This document shows positions 37,231-47,134 of a DNA stretch of 64,000 nucleotides, one piece after another. Under the pieces are notes generated by a model. The model searched no databases and had not been told where the DNA came from. It saw nothing but the letters and a program-made list of their open reading frames with translations. Location of the stretch: NCBI GenBank assembly GCA_046957575.1, contig JBKUOG010000001.1, positions 124,001 to 188,000 on the forward strand. The letters are read 5' to 3'. The translations under genes and the position numbers were made by a program. The DNA comes from UMGS1370 sp046957575 (GTDB taxonomy: Bacteria > Bacillota > Clostridia > Lachnospirales > Lachnospiraceae). The first letter of the stretch is position 1, and the number at the start of each line of letters is the position of its first letter.

Positions 37231-37872
37231 CTAACGGCGGTATGCGCAGTCTGTCTTCTGACACGCTTCACAGCCCTTTACCTGACAGTGGTACGGTCTA
37301 GAACTGATTCCCATTACTGCTGTCACTGATTTGGACGGGGTCATGAGCAGACTGTCGGTCAGTTTAATCCCAATCCGTTTTCCTGCTTCTAAAGCATCTA
37401 AAAGATTCTTTTGATTTTCCAGAGGGAAATCCCCATAACCAGGACTGAACCTTGGACGCAGATAAAGACTGTTTTTCTCATACTCTTCCTTTAATCCCTG
37501 ACAGATACTGTCGCAGTAGTCCTCTAACATGGCAGTGGCAGCCGCCTGTATCACCACTGCCCGGCTCATCAGAAGCCTGGAATACTTCTGAATCAAAAGA
37601 TCAGCCCCTGTCCCCAGTGTAGCTGCAAACACTGCGATTTTTTCACAGTCTTTTAAGTTTTTCCACAGATTTTTGCTCTCTGTCTGGAAACAGACACCGT
37701 CAATCCGGTTATTTTCCCCCAAGGTCAGAGGGTATTCCAAAACCAGGCTCTGCGGCTTTACCATCTCTTCCAGTTCTTCCAGACAGGACTCGGCAAGGGC
37801 TTTTATCCGATCATCTTCTTGATTATTTTTATACCCCAGATACCGGAAAATTTCTCTTCTATTTACTTCCAT
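37231..37872 (-). CDS. Stand-alone methionine synthase activation domain protein
   Basis: 213 aa from the ATG at 37872, chosen for AGAAGGGA upstream. It has the MetH activation-domain hallmarks LRPRFSPGYGDFPLENQ and LLMTPSKSVTAVMGISS, which bind AdoMet to remethylate cob(II)alamin. The Cys-rich end (CQVKGCEACQKTDCAYR) has four cysteines and may hold a metal or redox centre. It sits between metF and metH, so all three functions are in one operon. Confidence 0.9.
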   Translation of the reverse strand: MEVNRREIFRYLGYKNNQEDDRIKALAESCLEELEEMVKPQSLVLEYPLTLGENNRIDGVCFQTESKNLWKNLKDCEKIAVFAATLGTGADLLIQKYSRLLMSRAVVIQAAATAMLEDYCDSICQGLKEEYEKNSLYLRPRFSPGYGDFPLENQKNLLDALEAGKRIGIKLTDSLLMTPSKSVTAVMGISSRPYHCQVKGCEACQKTDCAYRR

Positions 37873-37883
37873 ACATTCCCTTC

Positions 37884-38741
37884 TCACACAATTTCAGACA
37901 GGCTCTCCTTGATCTGTATGGCCACATCCGGCTTATTCATGGAATATACATGGATTCCATTGACTCCATTGGCAATTAAATCAATAATCTGTTCTGTGGC
38001 ATAGGCAATGCCGGCCTGCTTCATGGCAGCCGGATTGTCTCCAAAGCGATCCACGATAGCCTTAAACCGCGTCGGAAGGTAAGTACCGGACATCTTACAG
38101 ATGCGGGCAATCTGTTTGGCATTAGTTACCGGCATAATTCCGGCAATTACCGGAACCTGAATCCCCTTTTCCCGAATCCGGTATAAAAAATTATATAAAA
38201 TATTGTTGTCAAAAAACATCTGAGTGGTAAGGAAATCGCAGCCGGCGTCTGCTTTTTCTTTTAAATGAAGAATGTCCTCCTCCTTATTTGCCGACTCCAC
38301 ATGACCTTCCGGATAGCAGGCAGCACCAATACAAAAATCTCCTGCCTGTTTGATGTCATAAATCAGCTGGGAAGCATACTGGTAGTCATGGACCGGCGTT
38401 CCTTCTGCCGGAATATCCCCTCTCAAAGCCAGAATGTTTTCGATCCCGTTGTCTTTTAATTCCTGTAAAATCCCTTTTACCCCTTCCCTGGTGGAAGACA
38501 CACAAGTCAGATGGGCTAACGGCGTTACGTTTCCCTTATTTTTAATCGTAGAGGCGATCTGTACCGTATACTGGCTGGTTCCGCCTCCTGCGCCGTAAGT
38601 CACGCTCATAAACGCCGGGCCTGCCTGGGCAATCTTTAAGGCAGCAGTCTCTACAGACTGATAATTATCTGCTGTCTTGGGCGGGAATACTTCAAAGGAC
38701 AGAGTTGGTTTTTTCTCTGCCAGGATGTCTCGTATCTTCAT
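37884..38741 (-). CDS. metF: Methylenetetrahydrofolate reductase
   Basis: 285-aa TIM-barrel flavoprotein that makes 5-methyltetrahydrofolate for the methionine synthase. LSFEVFPPKTADNYQS (catalytic Glu), FMSVTYGAGGG, LALRGDIP and DFLTTQMFFDNN are characteristic. First gene of the operon. Only 49 bp separate it from the next gene upstream on the same strand, so it may be read from that promoter. No S-box or B12 riboswitch was seen in front of it. Confidence 0.96.
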   Translation of the reverse strand: MKIRDILAEKKPTLSFEVFPPKTADNYQSVETAALKIAQAGPAFMSVTYGAGGGTSQYTVQIASTIKNKGNVTPLAHLTCVSSTREGVKGILQELKDNGIENILALRGDIPAEGTPVHDYQYASQLIYDIKQAGDFCIGAACYPEGHVESANKEEDILHLKEKADAGCDFLTTQMFFDNNILYNFLYRIREKGIQVPVIAGIMPVTNAKQIARICKMSGTYLPTRFKAIVDRFGDNPAAMKQAGIAYATEQIIDLIANGVNGIHVYSMNKPDVAIQIKESLSEIV

Positions 38742-38790
38742 GTCATTTTCTCCTTTGTGCGCAATACTATAGCATAATCCTGTTTAAATT

Positions 38791-40293
38791 TCAATTCCCG
38801 ATTTGGTATAGGTTTGAGTATTTTTCTTTCAGATAACGAACATAATACTCTGGGTTAAAATCCTCTCCTGTAGTGTCTTTTAAAATCTGCCGGCTGGTTT
38901 TTAATTTTCCATACTGGTGAATATGCTCTCTTAAATACTCCCGGATCTCATCTATGTTTCCCTCCCGAAGAAGTCCTTCAAAGTCCATTGTCTTTTTCAT
39001 ATGGAAATATAGCTGGGCCCCAAATGCACTTCCCAGAGCATATGACGGAAAATATCCAAAGGACCCTTGCGCCCAGTGAATGTCCTGAAGCACTCCTTCT
39101 GTATCCGTCTTCGGACGCACTCCCAGGTACTCTTCATACTTTTCCGCCCAGATTTCCGGAAGTCTCTCCACATCCAGATCTTCTTCTATCAGCATTTTCT
39201 CAATTTCATAGCGAATCAGGACATGCAGGCTGTATGTCAGTTCATCGGCCTCTGTCCGAATCAGATCCGGATGTACGGTGTTGATGGCTTCTGTAAACTG
39301 CTCTACACTGACTTTCTCAAAGGGTTCTGGAAATAATTCCTGAAGTTTTCCATAAATTGGAATCCAGAAATCTTTATTCCGCCCGATTATATTTTCAAAG
39401 AAACGAGACTGGGATTCATGCATGGCCATGGATGCTCCCTGTCCGATGACAGTCTGGGTCAAATCATCCCGAATCCCCATTTCATAAATGCCATGTCCGG
39501 CTTCATGAATAACAGAAAAAACCGAACTGTCCACATGGTCATTGTAATGAGTGGTAATCCTCACATCTTTATTGTGAAGATTGGTGGTAAATGGATGGGC
39601 GCTGACAGCAAACACGCCTTTTGTAAAGTCAAATCCCACATACTCTGCTAGAAAACGTCCCAGTTTTTCCTGCTTTTCTTCCGGAAATTCTCCAACCAGA
39701 AATCCGTCTTCAATTGAGCGGGAGCTCTCGGTCACTTTTTTCAAAAGGGGGACTATCTCTTTTTTCAGCATGCCGAAAAATTCGTCCAGTTCTTTTGTAG
39801 AAAATCCTTTTTCATAGTCTTTTAAAAGAGCATCGTATTTGCTCTGTCCAGGTTTTGCCCGATATCCTGCAAACTTTTTCTGATATTCCACAACTTTCTT
39901 AAGCGTGGGAGCAAACAGCTTAAAGTCATTCTTGTTTTTGGCCTCTTCCCAAATCCGCACAGATTCCGAAGACAGCCTTGCAAACGCCTGATATTCTTCT
40001 TTTGGAATGCAGTCTAACTGCTCAATCTGTTCTTCTACTTCTTTTACTTGGGCCAGTTCTGTCTCAGTTAAGCCGGACGGATCCAGAAGGCACTGTTTTG
40101 CCAGTTTTTTCGTCTCTTCTCCTGTTATGATTTTAAAATACTGTCCAGACAGAAGTTCTATCACTCTGGACGTATGTTCTCCTGCTGCCTTTGGTGCCAG
40201 TGTAGCATCATCCCACTCAAACAAAACCAGGGCTGTCTGGATTGCCATTGCCTCATCTAAATTATTTTTTAATTGCAAAAATACATCATTCAT
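38791..40293 (-). CDS. M32 carboxypeptidase (Taq family)
   Basis: 500-aa cytoplasmic metallopeptidase that removes single C-terminal residues. Zinc site: VIHEAGHGIYEMG supplies HExxH and MHESQSRFFEN the third ligand. The flanking HPFTTNLHNKDVRITTHY and HPDLIRTEADELTYSLH segments are diagnostic of family M32. The full length is normal. The mRNA may continue into metF 49 bp downstream. Confidence 0.95.
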   Translation of the reverse strand: MNDVFLQLKNNLDEAMAIQTALVLFEWDDATLAPKAAGEHTSRVIELLSGQYFKIITGEETKKLAKQCLLDPSGLTETELAQVKEVEEQIEQLDCIPKEEYQAFARLSSESVRIWEEAKNKNDFKLFAPTLKKVVEYQKKFAGYRAKPGQSKYDALLKDYEKGFSTKELDEFFGMLKKEIVPLLKKVTESSRSIEDGFLVGEFPEEKQEKLGRFLAEYVGFDFTKGVFAVSAHPFTTNLHNKDVRITTHYNDHVDSSVFSVIHEAGHGIYEMGIRDDLTQTVIGQGASMAMHESQSRFFENIIGRNKDFWIPIYGKLQELFPEPFEKVSVEQFTEAINTVHPDLIRTEADELTYSLHVLIRYEIEKMLIEEDLDVERLPEIWAEKYEEYLGVRPKTDTEGVLQDIHWAQGSFGYFPSYALGSAFGAQLYFHMKKTMDFEGLLREGNIDEIREYLREHIHQYGKLKTSRQILKDTTGEDFNPEYYVRYLKEKYSNLYQIGN

Positions 40294-40345
40294 TGCTCAG
40301 TTACTCCTTTTCTTTCTTAGTGTCAGCAGTTATCCGAAGAAAAAA

Positions 40346-40368
40346 GGACACTCACAGCATGAGTGTCC
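40346..40368 (-). terminator. Terminator of the Met-rich secreted protein gene
   Basis: 9-bp stem GGACACTCA / TGAGTGTCC, loop of five, followed on the minus strand by six T. It lies 17 bp after the stop of the gene it ends. Confidence 0.9.
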
Positions 40369-40384
40369 CCCAAATATCTGATTC

Positions 40385-41398
40385 TCATTCAGTTACAGCC
40401 ATAAGATCTGCGTAGCCTTCTGTGGACGGAAGAGTTACGTATACTGGCTGGCCTGGATTTTTAATGGCTACATCCATGTCAATGTCCATATTCATGGTCA
40501 TCCCCAGCAAAGTCATGGACATATCCATAGAAACACGTTCCTTATCTGCATAGCCGTCTTCATTGATGTGAATGGTTCCACTGGCGCTGTTTATCTGATA
40601 TTCATATCCCATATCTGAAAAATCAGTTCCCATCAGACCAAATATTTCATTGACTGCTGCATTTAACTGGGCGGCATCTAAATCATAGCTAATCACGTTG
40701 GCATTGCCGTTGTGATACAATTTTAAATTGGTCATCCCATACATCTCATCAGAAGCAAATGAAAGGCTGGAACTTATTGCCATGGTCTGCGCCATCATCT
40801 CATCCATATCCATCGGCATCTTCATCTTCATGCCGTCCATCTCTGTATACATGTAACCGTCCTCGTAGAACATGGTCATGGTCATGGTCTCGCCTTCTGC
40901 CTTTATTGCCATGTCATACAGAATCTTCATGTTTCCGGAATAAGCTCCCTGCATCTTCATATTCATATCCAGAAGCATATCCAGGGATTCCTCATCAATG
41001 GTAAATTTCATCACTGCATCTACGTCTGCGTCAAAATCCGTTAATGCGGCAGCTTTTAAGTTGGCAGCCGTATAAATCGCGCTGATCTCCTCTGCCGTCG
41101 CTCCCAGATCCAACCGCTGAACATTGCCTCCCAGCGTCCACTGCCCCTGTGCATTGACAATCCAGTTGTCCACTACTGTATTTAAGGCCAAAAGTCCGTT
41201 TTCATCAAAATAATAGCACTCTGCAGTCCCATCTCCATTGCCGTCAATCCACTGCCAGGTATCTGCCGCATAACTGCCGTCATCCTGACAATACTTCCAG
41301 GTCACGTCTGCTTCCTCCCACTGACCTGCAAATGCGCCAAACGACATGGCCAGTGTCATGGGCGCTGCCAAAACAACTGCTTTTTTCCACTGTTTCAT
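40385..41398 (-). CDS. Secreted protein with cell-wall-binding-like repeat and Met/Asp-rich body
   Basis: 337 aa from the ATG at 41398, which has AAAGGGGAG upstream. The longer frame lacks one. The signal peptide (MKQWKKAVVLAAPMTLAMS, cleaved after AFA) is clear. Residues about 30-90 contain WQWIDGNGDGTAECYYFDENG, truncated here to a glucan/choline-binding-like repeat. The rest is a beta-rich domain resembling LolA/DUF6612-type lipoprotein-like folds and is very rich in Met and Asp (for example MPMDMDEMMAQTMAIS). There is no lipobox, so it is released or wall-bound. Function is not known. Confidence 0.7.
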   Translation of the reverse strand: MKQWKKAVVLAAPMTLAMSFGAFAGQWEEADVTWKYCQDDGSYAADTWQWIDGNGDGTAECYYFDENGLLALNTVVDNWIVNAQGQWTLGGNVQRLDLGATAEEISAIYTAANLKAAALTDFDADVDAVMKFTIDEESLDMLLDMNMKMQGAYSGNMKILYDMAIKAEGETMTMTMFYEDGYMYTEMDGMKMKMPMDMDEMMAQTMAISSSLSFASDEMYGMTNLKLYHNGNANVISYDLDAAQLNAAVNEIFGLMGTDFSDMGYEYQINSASGTIHINEDGYADKERVSMDMSMTLLGMTMNMDIDMDVAIKNPGQPVYVTLPSTEGYADLMAVTE

Positions 41399-41510
41399 TA
41401 TATAACTCCCCTTTCTTATCGTCTTGTCCTGCTGCCGATTATACTCTGACAGCTTATTAGCATTGTACATGAAATTCTGTAATATTACAACCTTTTTTCG
41501 CAGAAACAAA

Positions 41511-41541
41511 ACAGCAGATAAACCTTTTGGCTATCTGCTGT
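41511..41541 (-). terminator. Terminator of the Nudix gene
   Basis: 10-bp perfect stem ACAGCAGATA / TATCTGCTGT with an 11-base loop, followed on the minus strand by TTTGTTT. It is 15 bp after the Nudix stop codon. Confidence 0.8.
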
Positions 41542-41555
41542 CTTATGTTTCTGCA

Positions 41556-42008
41556 TCAGAAATATTTCTTATTGCCCCAGAGATTGCTTCTCTTAAGATC
41601 CAGGTACTCGTTGTATGCCTTTTCCAAAATCTGCTTTTCATTGGAAAACTTCAGCAGATGGTATGCCTCATAAAACTTATAATATCCGGAATCAATGAAA
41701 TATTCCTCCCGCTGTGGTTTGCTGTAATAGCTGTCCGCCATCATCAGATACCAGTGCACATCCTTCTCCACTACATCCTGAGGAGTGTTAAATGAATACT
41801 GGCTCTTGCCGATATACTTAATAATGGAAGCGCTGACCCCGGTTTCTTCTTTCACCTCACGCAGCGCCGTCTCTTTAAACTCTTCTCCCGGCTCTACAGT
41901 TCCCTTGGGAAGGACCCAGCCCTCATACTTATTCTTATAATTCTTGTACAGGACGAGTATCTTACCACGAAATATAACCACACCGCCGCAGCTAGTTGCC
42001 TCTATCAT
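41556..42008 (-). CDS. Nudix hydrolase
   Basis: 150 aa from the ATG at 42008, with AGGAGGGA before it. The Nudix box is intact: GTVEPGEEFKETALREVKEE, continued by TGV, which binds the metal and cleaves nucleoside-diphosphate-linked substrates. A tryptophan-rich end and the YEAYHLL segment are seen in diadenosine-polyphosphate-type relatives, but the substrate is open. It is transcribed after the PBP/RodA pair. Confidence 0.9.
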   Translation of the reverse strand: MIEATSCGGVVIFRGKILVLYKNYKNKYEGWVLPKGTVEPGEEFKETALREVKEETGVSASIIKYIGKSQYSFNTPQDVVEKDVHWYLMMADSYYSKPQREEYFIDSGYYKFYEAYHLLKFSNEKQILEKAYNEYLDLKRSNLWGNKKYF

Positions 42009-42091
42009 CGCAATCCCTCCTGGTCGCTGGTGTGTACTTCTGTCTGTGCATAGTATAACTCTTTTTAGAAGGTATTGCAAGAGGATATCTG

Positions 42092-43528
42092 TCAGCGCTG
42101 CTGCTTTGCAAAGTAAGCATCCATGACGGCTCTTGCGATGGGAGCTGCCTCCCTGCCGCCGGATCCTCCTTCTTCTACAATTACGGTTACTGCAATTTGG
42201 GGACTTTCCACTGGGGCAAAGCCGGTAAACCAGGCATGGCTTTCTTTCCCGGTTTCAAATTCTGCAGATCCGGTCTTTCCCGCCGCCCGGTAAGCATCTG
42301 TCTGAAGGGCGGAAGCCGTCCCTTCTGTTACAACCCGCTCCATCATGGACGACAAAGCGGCCGCCTCTTTGGCGCTCATCAGATTACCATAAGACTCCGG
42401 AAAAAACTGTTTTCCCTCTTTGCCGTTTTCATTGATCACATAGTCGATCAAATAAGGCTTCATCAAAACTCCGCCGTTTGCTATAGCCGAAGTAATCATC
42501 AGGCTGTGGATTGGCGTTATCTGCGTTCCGCCCTGGCCGATGGATGTCTGAAGCACTTCCCACTGGGAAGAAGCCGTACCCAGCACAAACCCGCTTTTAC
42601 TGTAGGGCATGGAAAGAGGAAGTTCCTGGTTAAACAGCAGACTGTCCGCTGTCTGCTTCATACTGCCCCGGTCAAGCAGCGTTCCCATATAGGCAAACGC
42701 TCCATTGCAGGAATTGGCAAAGCACTGAGCTATGTCCTGACTCCCATGAGCATTTCCATGATAGCAGCGGATCGTGTACCCATCCTGTTCATAAATGCCG
42801 TCGCAGTCAAACCGAAAATTCTGATAATCGTCAGGGTATTCCCTCATATATTCCAAAAGAGTCACTATCTTAAATGTGGATCCGGGCGGATAGAGTCCTT
42901 GTGAAACCCGGTTTAATAAAAGTCCCTCCCCTTGTTCTCCGCTTACCAGACTCTCCCATAACTCGTTTATCTGATTGGTGTCAAAATCCGGCTTGGAAAC
43001 CATGGCCAAAATCTTTCCTGTGGACGGCTCAATTGCTGCCACTGCTCCTTTTCGGTCTCCTAGTGCCTGATAGGCCGCCTGCTGCAGATTAACATCCAGA
43101 GTAGTAACCACATCATCTCCCGGATCTTTCTCGTCTGCCAGTTCCCGAATCACCTTTTCTGCCAGACTGTCATGGGAGGTCAGCAGATAAAAATTAGCCA
43201 GTTCCTCAATTCCGGTCTTCCCTCTGGTAGACCACCCTACTGCATGGCAGAACAGAGGGCCGTACGGATAACTGCGTACCTCTTTTCCATCCTCGCCTAC
43301 AATGGTCTCTGCCAGAATCCGATTGTCATTGCTTAAAATTTTTCCCCGAATTACCTGATCAGACAGGTGACCTATCCTTGCATTGTAAGAATTGTTCATA
43401 ACATTTTCACTTTCCACCTGTATAAACCAGACCAGGTATCCAGTCATCAGGGCAAAAACCAGCGCTGTAAAATACGTCAATCTTAAAATATTTTTGTTAG
43501 ATCCCGGAGATTTCGGGTTACGCCTCAT
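42092..43528 (-). CDS. Class B penicillin-binding protein (transpeptidase)
   Basis: About 478 aa. The start at 43528 follows the AGGAGG by six bases. ATGs at 43531 and 43543 are alternatives. One N-terminal membrane helix (YFTALVFALMTGYLVWFIQ). Transpeptidase motifs: PPGSTFKIV (active Ser and Lys), ANSCNGAFAY (SxN) and GKTGSAEFETG (KTG). The N-terminal pedestal is short, as in PbpA proteins that pair with RodA in actinobacteria and clostridia. It overlaps the end of the RodA gene by 11 bases, indicating translational coupling and a SEDS-PBP pair building peptidoglycan. Confidence 0.93.
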   Translation of the reverse strand: MRRNPKSPGSNKNILRLTYFTALVFALMTGYLVWFIQVESENVMNNSYNARIGHLSDQVIRGKILSNDNRILAETIVGEDGKEVRSYPYGPLFCHAVGWSTRGKTGIEELANFYLLTSHDSLAEKVIRELADEKDPGDDVVTTLDVNLQQAAYQALGDRKGAVAAIEPSTGKILAMVSKPDFDTNQINELWESLVSGEQGEGLLLNRVSQGLYPPGSTFKIVTLLEYMREYPDDYQNFRFDCDGIYEQDGYTIRCYHGNAHGSQDIAQCFANSCNGAFAYMGTLLDRGSMKQTADSLLFNQELPLSMPYSKSGFVLGTASSQWEVLQTSIGQGGTQITPIHSLMITSAIANGGVLMKPYLIDYVINENGKEGKQFFPESYGNLMSAKEAAALSSMMERVVTEGTASALQTDAYRAAGKTGSAEFETGKESHAWFTGFAPVESPQIAVTVIVEEGGSGGREAAPIARAVMDAYFAKQQR

Positions 43529-44849
43529 CATATTCCTCCTCATTCCGTTTTAGGATATACAGCCCCTGAACGATATGAAATAAAATAAAGGTAGAAACAA
43601 TTGAACTCCCCCCATAGCTGACAAAAGGCAGAGTCACACCAGTAGACGGAATAAACTTGACCACTCCCCCAACATTTAAAAACACCTGAACAATATACAC
43701 TGTCCCCAGGCCAAAGGCGATTAATTTGTAAAAAGCAGCCTGCATTCTGTTTGCAATCATCATAAACTGGATAAAACATCCCAAACAGATAAGCAGGATG
43801 CAGACTGCAAAAATTCCGCCCATCTCTTCAAAAATCGCCGCAAAGATAAAATCCTTTTCTACTACCGGAATCTTTTCAGGCATTCCCTGAAACAGGCCGC
43901 TTCCAAACCATCCTCCATTTCCAATAGCAAACAACGACTGGGTAATCTGATACCCCCGGTTGTCAATATCCGCCCAGGGATTCAGCCACGCTTCCACACG
44001 AACCTGAACATGGGAAAACAAAAAATATGCAAGTACTGCCGCCCCGCTTCCCCCCAGGATTCCGACTCCCAAATACGCCCAGTTGGAAGTGGCCACAAAC
44101 AGCATGAAAATATAAGTAATAAAAAAAATAAAGGCGCTTCCCAGATCTCTGGACGCTGCCAGCACCAAAACATGGACTGCTGCCACTGCGGTCACTGTAC
44201 ATACGGTCTTAAAATCCGTAGACTGATAAAACATGGCTGCCACAAAAAATACAAAGGTAATCTTTACAAACTCAGACGGCTGAAAGGAAACTCCTCCCAG
44301 ATTTAAAGATAACTGGGCACCGTAGCTGGTACTTCCTCCAATCCATACCACTGCCAGCAAAAGCAGTCCGCCAAGCCCATAAATCCATGGAATTTTTACC
44401 AACTGCCACACTCTGTCGATAACAAACGGAATCAACATGCAGACAGCCGCTGCCGTCACCGCCACCACAAACTGCTTTACTGCCAGAGTCTGCCCCTTTG
44501 CTATGGAAAGGCGGGTCTGGATTATAAATCCCACACACAAAAGCATGGATGTATTGTTTAAAAGCAGACGGGATACATTATGGTAAAACAGACGGAATCC
44601 TCCGATATAACAGACAAAAAACACTGCCTGAACCAGATAAAACGCGATTACATATTCTTCCTGACTTTTTAAGTAAATCACCAAAAACGCCAGCAGATGA
44701 ATTAAAAACATCGCCTGATTCTGATGACGGCAAACACTTTTCTGATCCTCCGGATCCTCATAAGAAAAGAATCGAAAATTGAAATACGTATAAAATGCCA
44801 TCAAAAGAATCATTAAATATTTTGAAATTTCAATAATCAGGTTTGTCAT
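43518..44849 (-). CDS. SEDS glycosyltransferase (FtsW/RodA/SpoVE family)
   Basis: 443 aa with ten membrane segments. Family hallmarks: SFQPSEFVKITFVF (with the catalytic Asp expected in the neighbouring loop), ASRDLGSAFIFFITYIFMLF, ANRMQAAFYKLIAFGL and FVSYGGSSIVSTFILFHIVQ. It polymerises lipid II glycan strands and pairs with the class B PBP encoded next to it. Whether it serves elongation, division or sporulation is not decidable from sequence. Confidence 0.93.
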   Translation of the reverse strand: MTNLIIEISKYLMILLMAFYTYFNFRFFSYEDPEDQKSVCRHQNQAMFLIHLLAFLVIYLKSQEEYVIAFYLVQAVFFVCYIGGFRLFYHNVSRLLLNNTSMLLCVGFIIQTRLSIAKGQTLAVKQFVVAVTAAAVCMLIPFVIDRVWQLVKIPWIYGLGGLLLLAVVWIGGSTSYGAQLSLNLGGVSFQPSEFVKITFVFFVAAMFYQSTDFKTVCTVTAVAAVHVLVLAASRDLGSAFIFFITYIFMLFVATSNWAYLGVGILGGSGAAVLAYFLFSHVQVRVEAWLNPWADIDNRGYQITQSLFAIGNGGWFGSGLFQGMPEKIPVVEKDFIFAAIFEEMGGIFAVCILLICLGCFIQFMMIANRMQAAFYKLIAFGLGTVYIVQVFLNVGGVVKFIPSTGVTLPFVSYGGSSIVSTFILFHIVQGLYILKRNEEEYDEA

Positions 44850-44857
44850 TCTTTTTT

Positions 44858-47107
44858 CTATTCAACTCCCCGCCGAAAATGGCCTCTGGTGAAATCTCCA
44901 ATGGCTTCTTTTGCGTCCTCCAATCCACCTTCCAAAAAAGCCTTTAAAATTTCTTCTGTCTCTTCTTGTGTCTCAATCGTAAATTTTATGCGAAGTCCAT
45001 TAACTCCCAATGCCTGGATCTCTTTTCCACATCCTAACAGCGATAACGGACTTGGATTGTAAATGGTATTGTAGCAGAAACGGCAGTGATTTTTCACTGA
45101 AAGGAATTTTCCGGTTCGATCCTTTAATTGAATCACTTCCTGCTTCTTATCACATCCAGACACAGTTTTCTTAATACACTGAGCCGAAACCATCATGGGA
45201 AGATAGCCATAGACCACCATTTCCTTAGAAATATCCGTAAAATTCGTATTCTGCAGTTCCCGGCCGTTTAGTTCTAAAGGCATGGTAATCCGGCAGGCTC
45301 CCATGGCCTTCATGGCAGCTGCAGCCCCATGATTCCATGTATACATGGTATCATCAAATATCATGGGCAGATCCATTCCTATCTCTTTCAGCCACCACAC
45401 CTCTTCTAAAGCCCGCACAATCACTCCATCAAACCCGGCTGTCTTTAATTTGTCCAGATTTCCCCGAAAATACTCTTTGGCTTCTGTCCTGAAAATATGG
45501 GGCAAAATTAACATACATAAACATCCCAGTTCATGGACCTTTAAAACCGTCTCCTGCCAGATTTCGGCTAAAAAACCAGTGCTGTCTACTGCGATCTCGT
45601 CTGGTGCAATCCCATCTGCAGACTGATTCCGGCAAAGATACGACAAAGCGGCTGATAACTGTCCCGGTTCTTCAAATGACAAACGAAACGGCAGATTTTT
45701 TTCTGATGCTTTCTTTTTATTTTGAAACGGTTTCTGACAGTGCATTTTCACATCCGGAACCGTCTCTGGATCCCTTCTTCGGTAATGACTTAAGATTTCC
45801 TGCTCCAGCTTTTCAAAACCGCTTCTTCTCAAATCATTTAATGCCTGAACCGGCAAAAAAACCGGGCCGGTTACCTGAACATCCAAATGGGAAAACTCAA
45901 AAGGTGTACCGCCGGTCTTTTGGATCTGTCTGGCTACCCGTTCCTCTGTCATCGGCTGATTTTTAGCCGCTTCTGGTATCTGTCCAAATACTGTCACTGC
46001 AGCCGTATCCCAACTCCTGTTTTCAAAAGTCAGGGACAAAACAGAGGGCTGGCCTTCTTCCAGCAGCACAAATCCGGCAACTTTTTCCTTTACTTCTGTA
46101 TTAACATAGGTTTCGTCCAGTCTGTTAAATAATTCCTGATTCACTTCCCGGAATGCCGGTTTCTCCTTTAGAGCTACCATGCGGCGTCCATTGTGATTTT
46201 CATAATATCCATCAGAAAAACCGCCCCTGTCAAATAAATCCAAAAGCATTTTTTTATCCGCAGGATCTACAAAATAGCCATCCCTTCCATACTTCAGATA
46301 CTGATCCACATACTTGCGGTACATACTTACCACACCGGCCGTATATCTAGGACTCTTCATCCGTCCCTCTATTTTCATGGAAAAAACTCCTGCCTCGATG
46401 ATATCCGGAATTAAATCCAGGGTACACAAATCCTTCAGATTGAGCACATAGGAATTTCCCTCTTTTTGCTGAAACGATTTTCCCGTTCCTTTCACTTCAT
46501 AGGGAAGCCGGCAGGGCTGGGCACACCTGCCCCGATTGCCGCTGCGTCCTCCAATCAAGCTGCTCATCAGGCACTGACCGGAATAACAGTAGCACAGCGC
46601 TCCATGGACAAAGCTTTCAATCTCCACCGGCACCTGGCTGTGTATTTCTCTGATTTCCTCCAAAGACAGTTCTCTGGCAGTTACTACTCTCTGGGCCCCC
46701 AGTTCATACAGCGCCTTGGCCCCATATACTCCGGTTATGGTCATCTGGGTGCTGGCATGAACCGGCAAATCTGGAAAAAATCGGCGGATCTCCATAAAAG
46801 CCCCCATATCCTGCACAATGACCGCGTCCAATCCCTGCCGGTAATATGGAAGAAGGTAGTCATATAATTCTTCTAATTCCTGTTCTTTAAACAGCGTGTT
46901 GACTGTCATATAAAGGCTGCATCCATGAAGATGAACATAATCAATGGCCTCCAGAAGCTTATCCTGATCGGGATTATCTGCATAAGCCCTGGCCCCAAAC
47001 CGGCTGCCTCCCATATATACTGCATCCGTTCCTGCCGCCACTGCTGCCTTCATGCTCTCAAAGCTGCCTGCAGGAGCCAGAATTTCTACCTTTTTCTTTT
47101 TTATCAC
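44858..47107 (-). CDS. U32 family peptidase / tRNA- or rRNA-hydroxylation type protein
   Basis: 749 aa. N-terminal U32 domain: VEILAPAGSFESMKAAVAAG, AVYMGGSRFGARAYADN, and the four-Cys segment CYSGQCLMSSLIGGRSGNRG with RCAQPCRLPYE. A second conserved domain (DUF3656-like) and a C-terminal U32 repeat with further cysteines (HCRFCYNTIYNPSPLS) complete it. Relatives such as RlhA and TrhP form an Fe-S cluster and hydroxylate RNA rather than cut peptides. Either activity is possible here, RNA hydroxylation is favoured by the cysteine pattern. Confidence 0.85.
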   Translation of the reverse strand: MIKKKKVEILAPAGSFESMKAAVAAGTDAVYMGGSRFGARAYADNPDQDKLLEAIDYVHLHGCSLYMTVNTLFKEQELEELYDYLLPYYRQGLDAVIVQDMGAFMEIRRFFPDLPVHASTQMTITGVYGAKALYELGAQRVVTARELSLEEIREIHSQVPVEIESFVHGALCYCYSGQCLMSSLIGGRSGNRGRCAQPCRLPYEVKGTGKSFQQKEGNSYVLNLKDLCTLDLIPDIIEAGVFSMKIEGRMKSPRYTAGVVSMYRKYVDQYLKYGRDGYFVDPADKKMLLDLFDRGGFSDGYYENHNGRRMVALKEKPAFREVNQELFNRLDETYVNTEVKEKVAGFVLLEEGQPSVLSLTFENRSWDTAAVTVFGQIPEAAKNQPMTEERVARQIQKTGGTPFEFSHLDVQVTGPVFLPVQALNDLRRSGFEKLEQEILSHYRRRDPETVPDVKMHCQKPFQNKKKASEKNLPFRLSFEEPGQLSAALSYLCRNQSADGIAPDEIAVDSTGFLAEIWQETVLKVHELGCLCMLILPHIFRTEAKEYFRGNLDKLKTAGFDGVIVRALEEVWWLKEIGMDLPMIFDDTMYTWNHGAAAAMKAMGACRITMPLELNGRELQNTNFTDISKEMVVYGYLPMMVSAQCIKKTVSGCDKKQEVIQLKDRTGKFLSVKNHCRFCYNTIYNPSPLSLLGCGKEIQALGVNGLRIKFTIETQEETEEILKAFLEGGLEDAKEAIGDFTRGHFRRGVE

Positions 47108-47134
47108 AAACGTTCTCCCTTCTTTGCAGATGTT

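Noticed and set aside
38742..38790. S-box or B12 riboswitch for the methionine operon
   Set aside because: The gap before metF is only 49 bp and contains no such fold.
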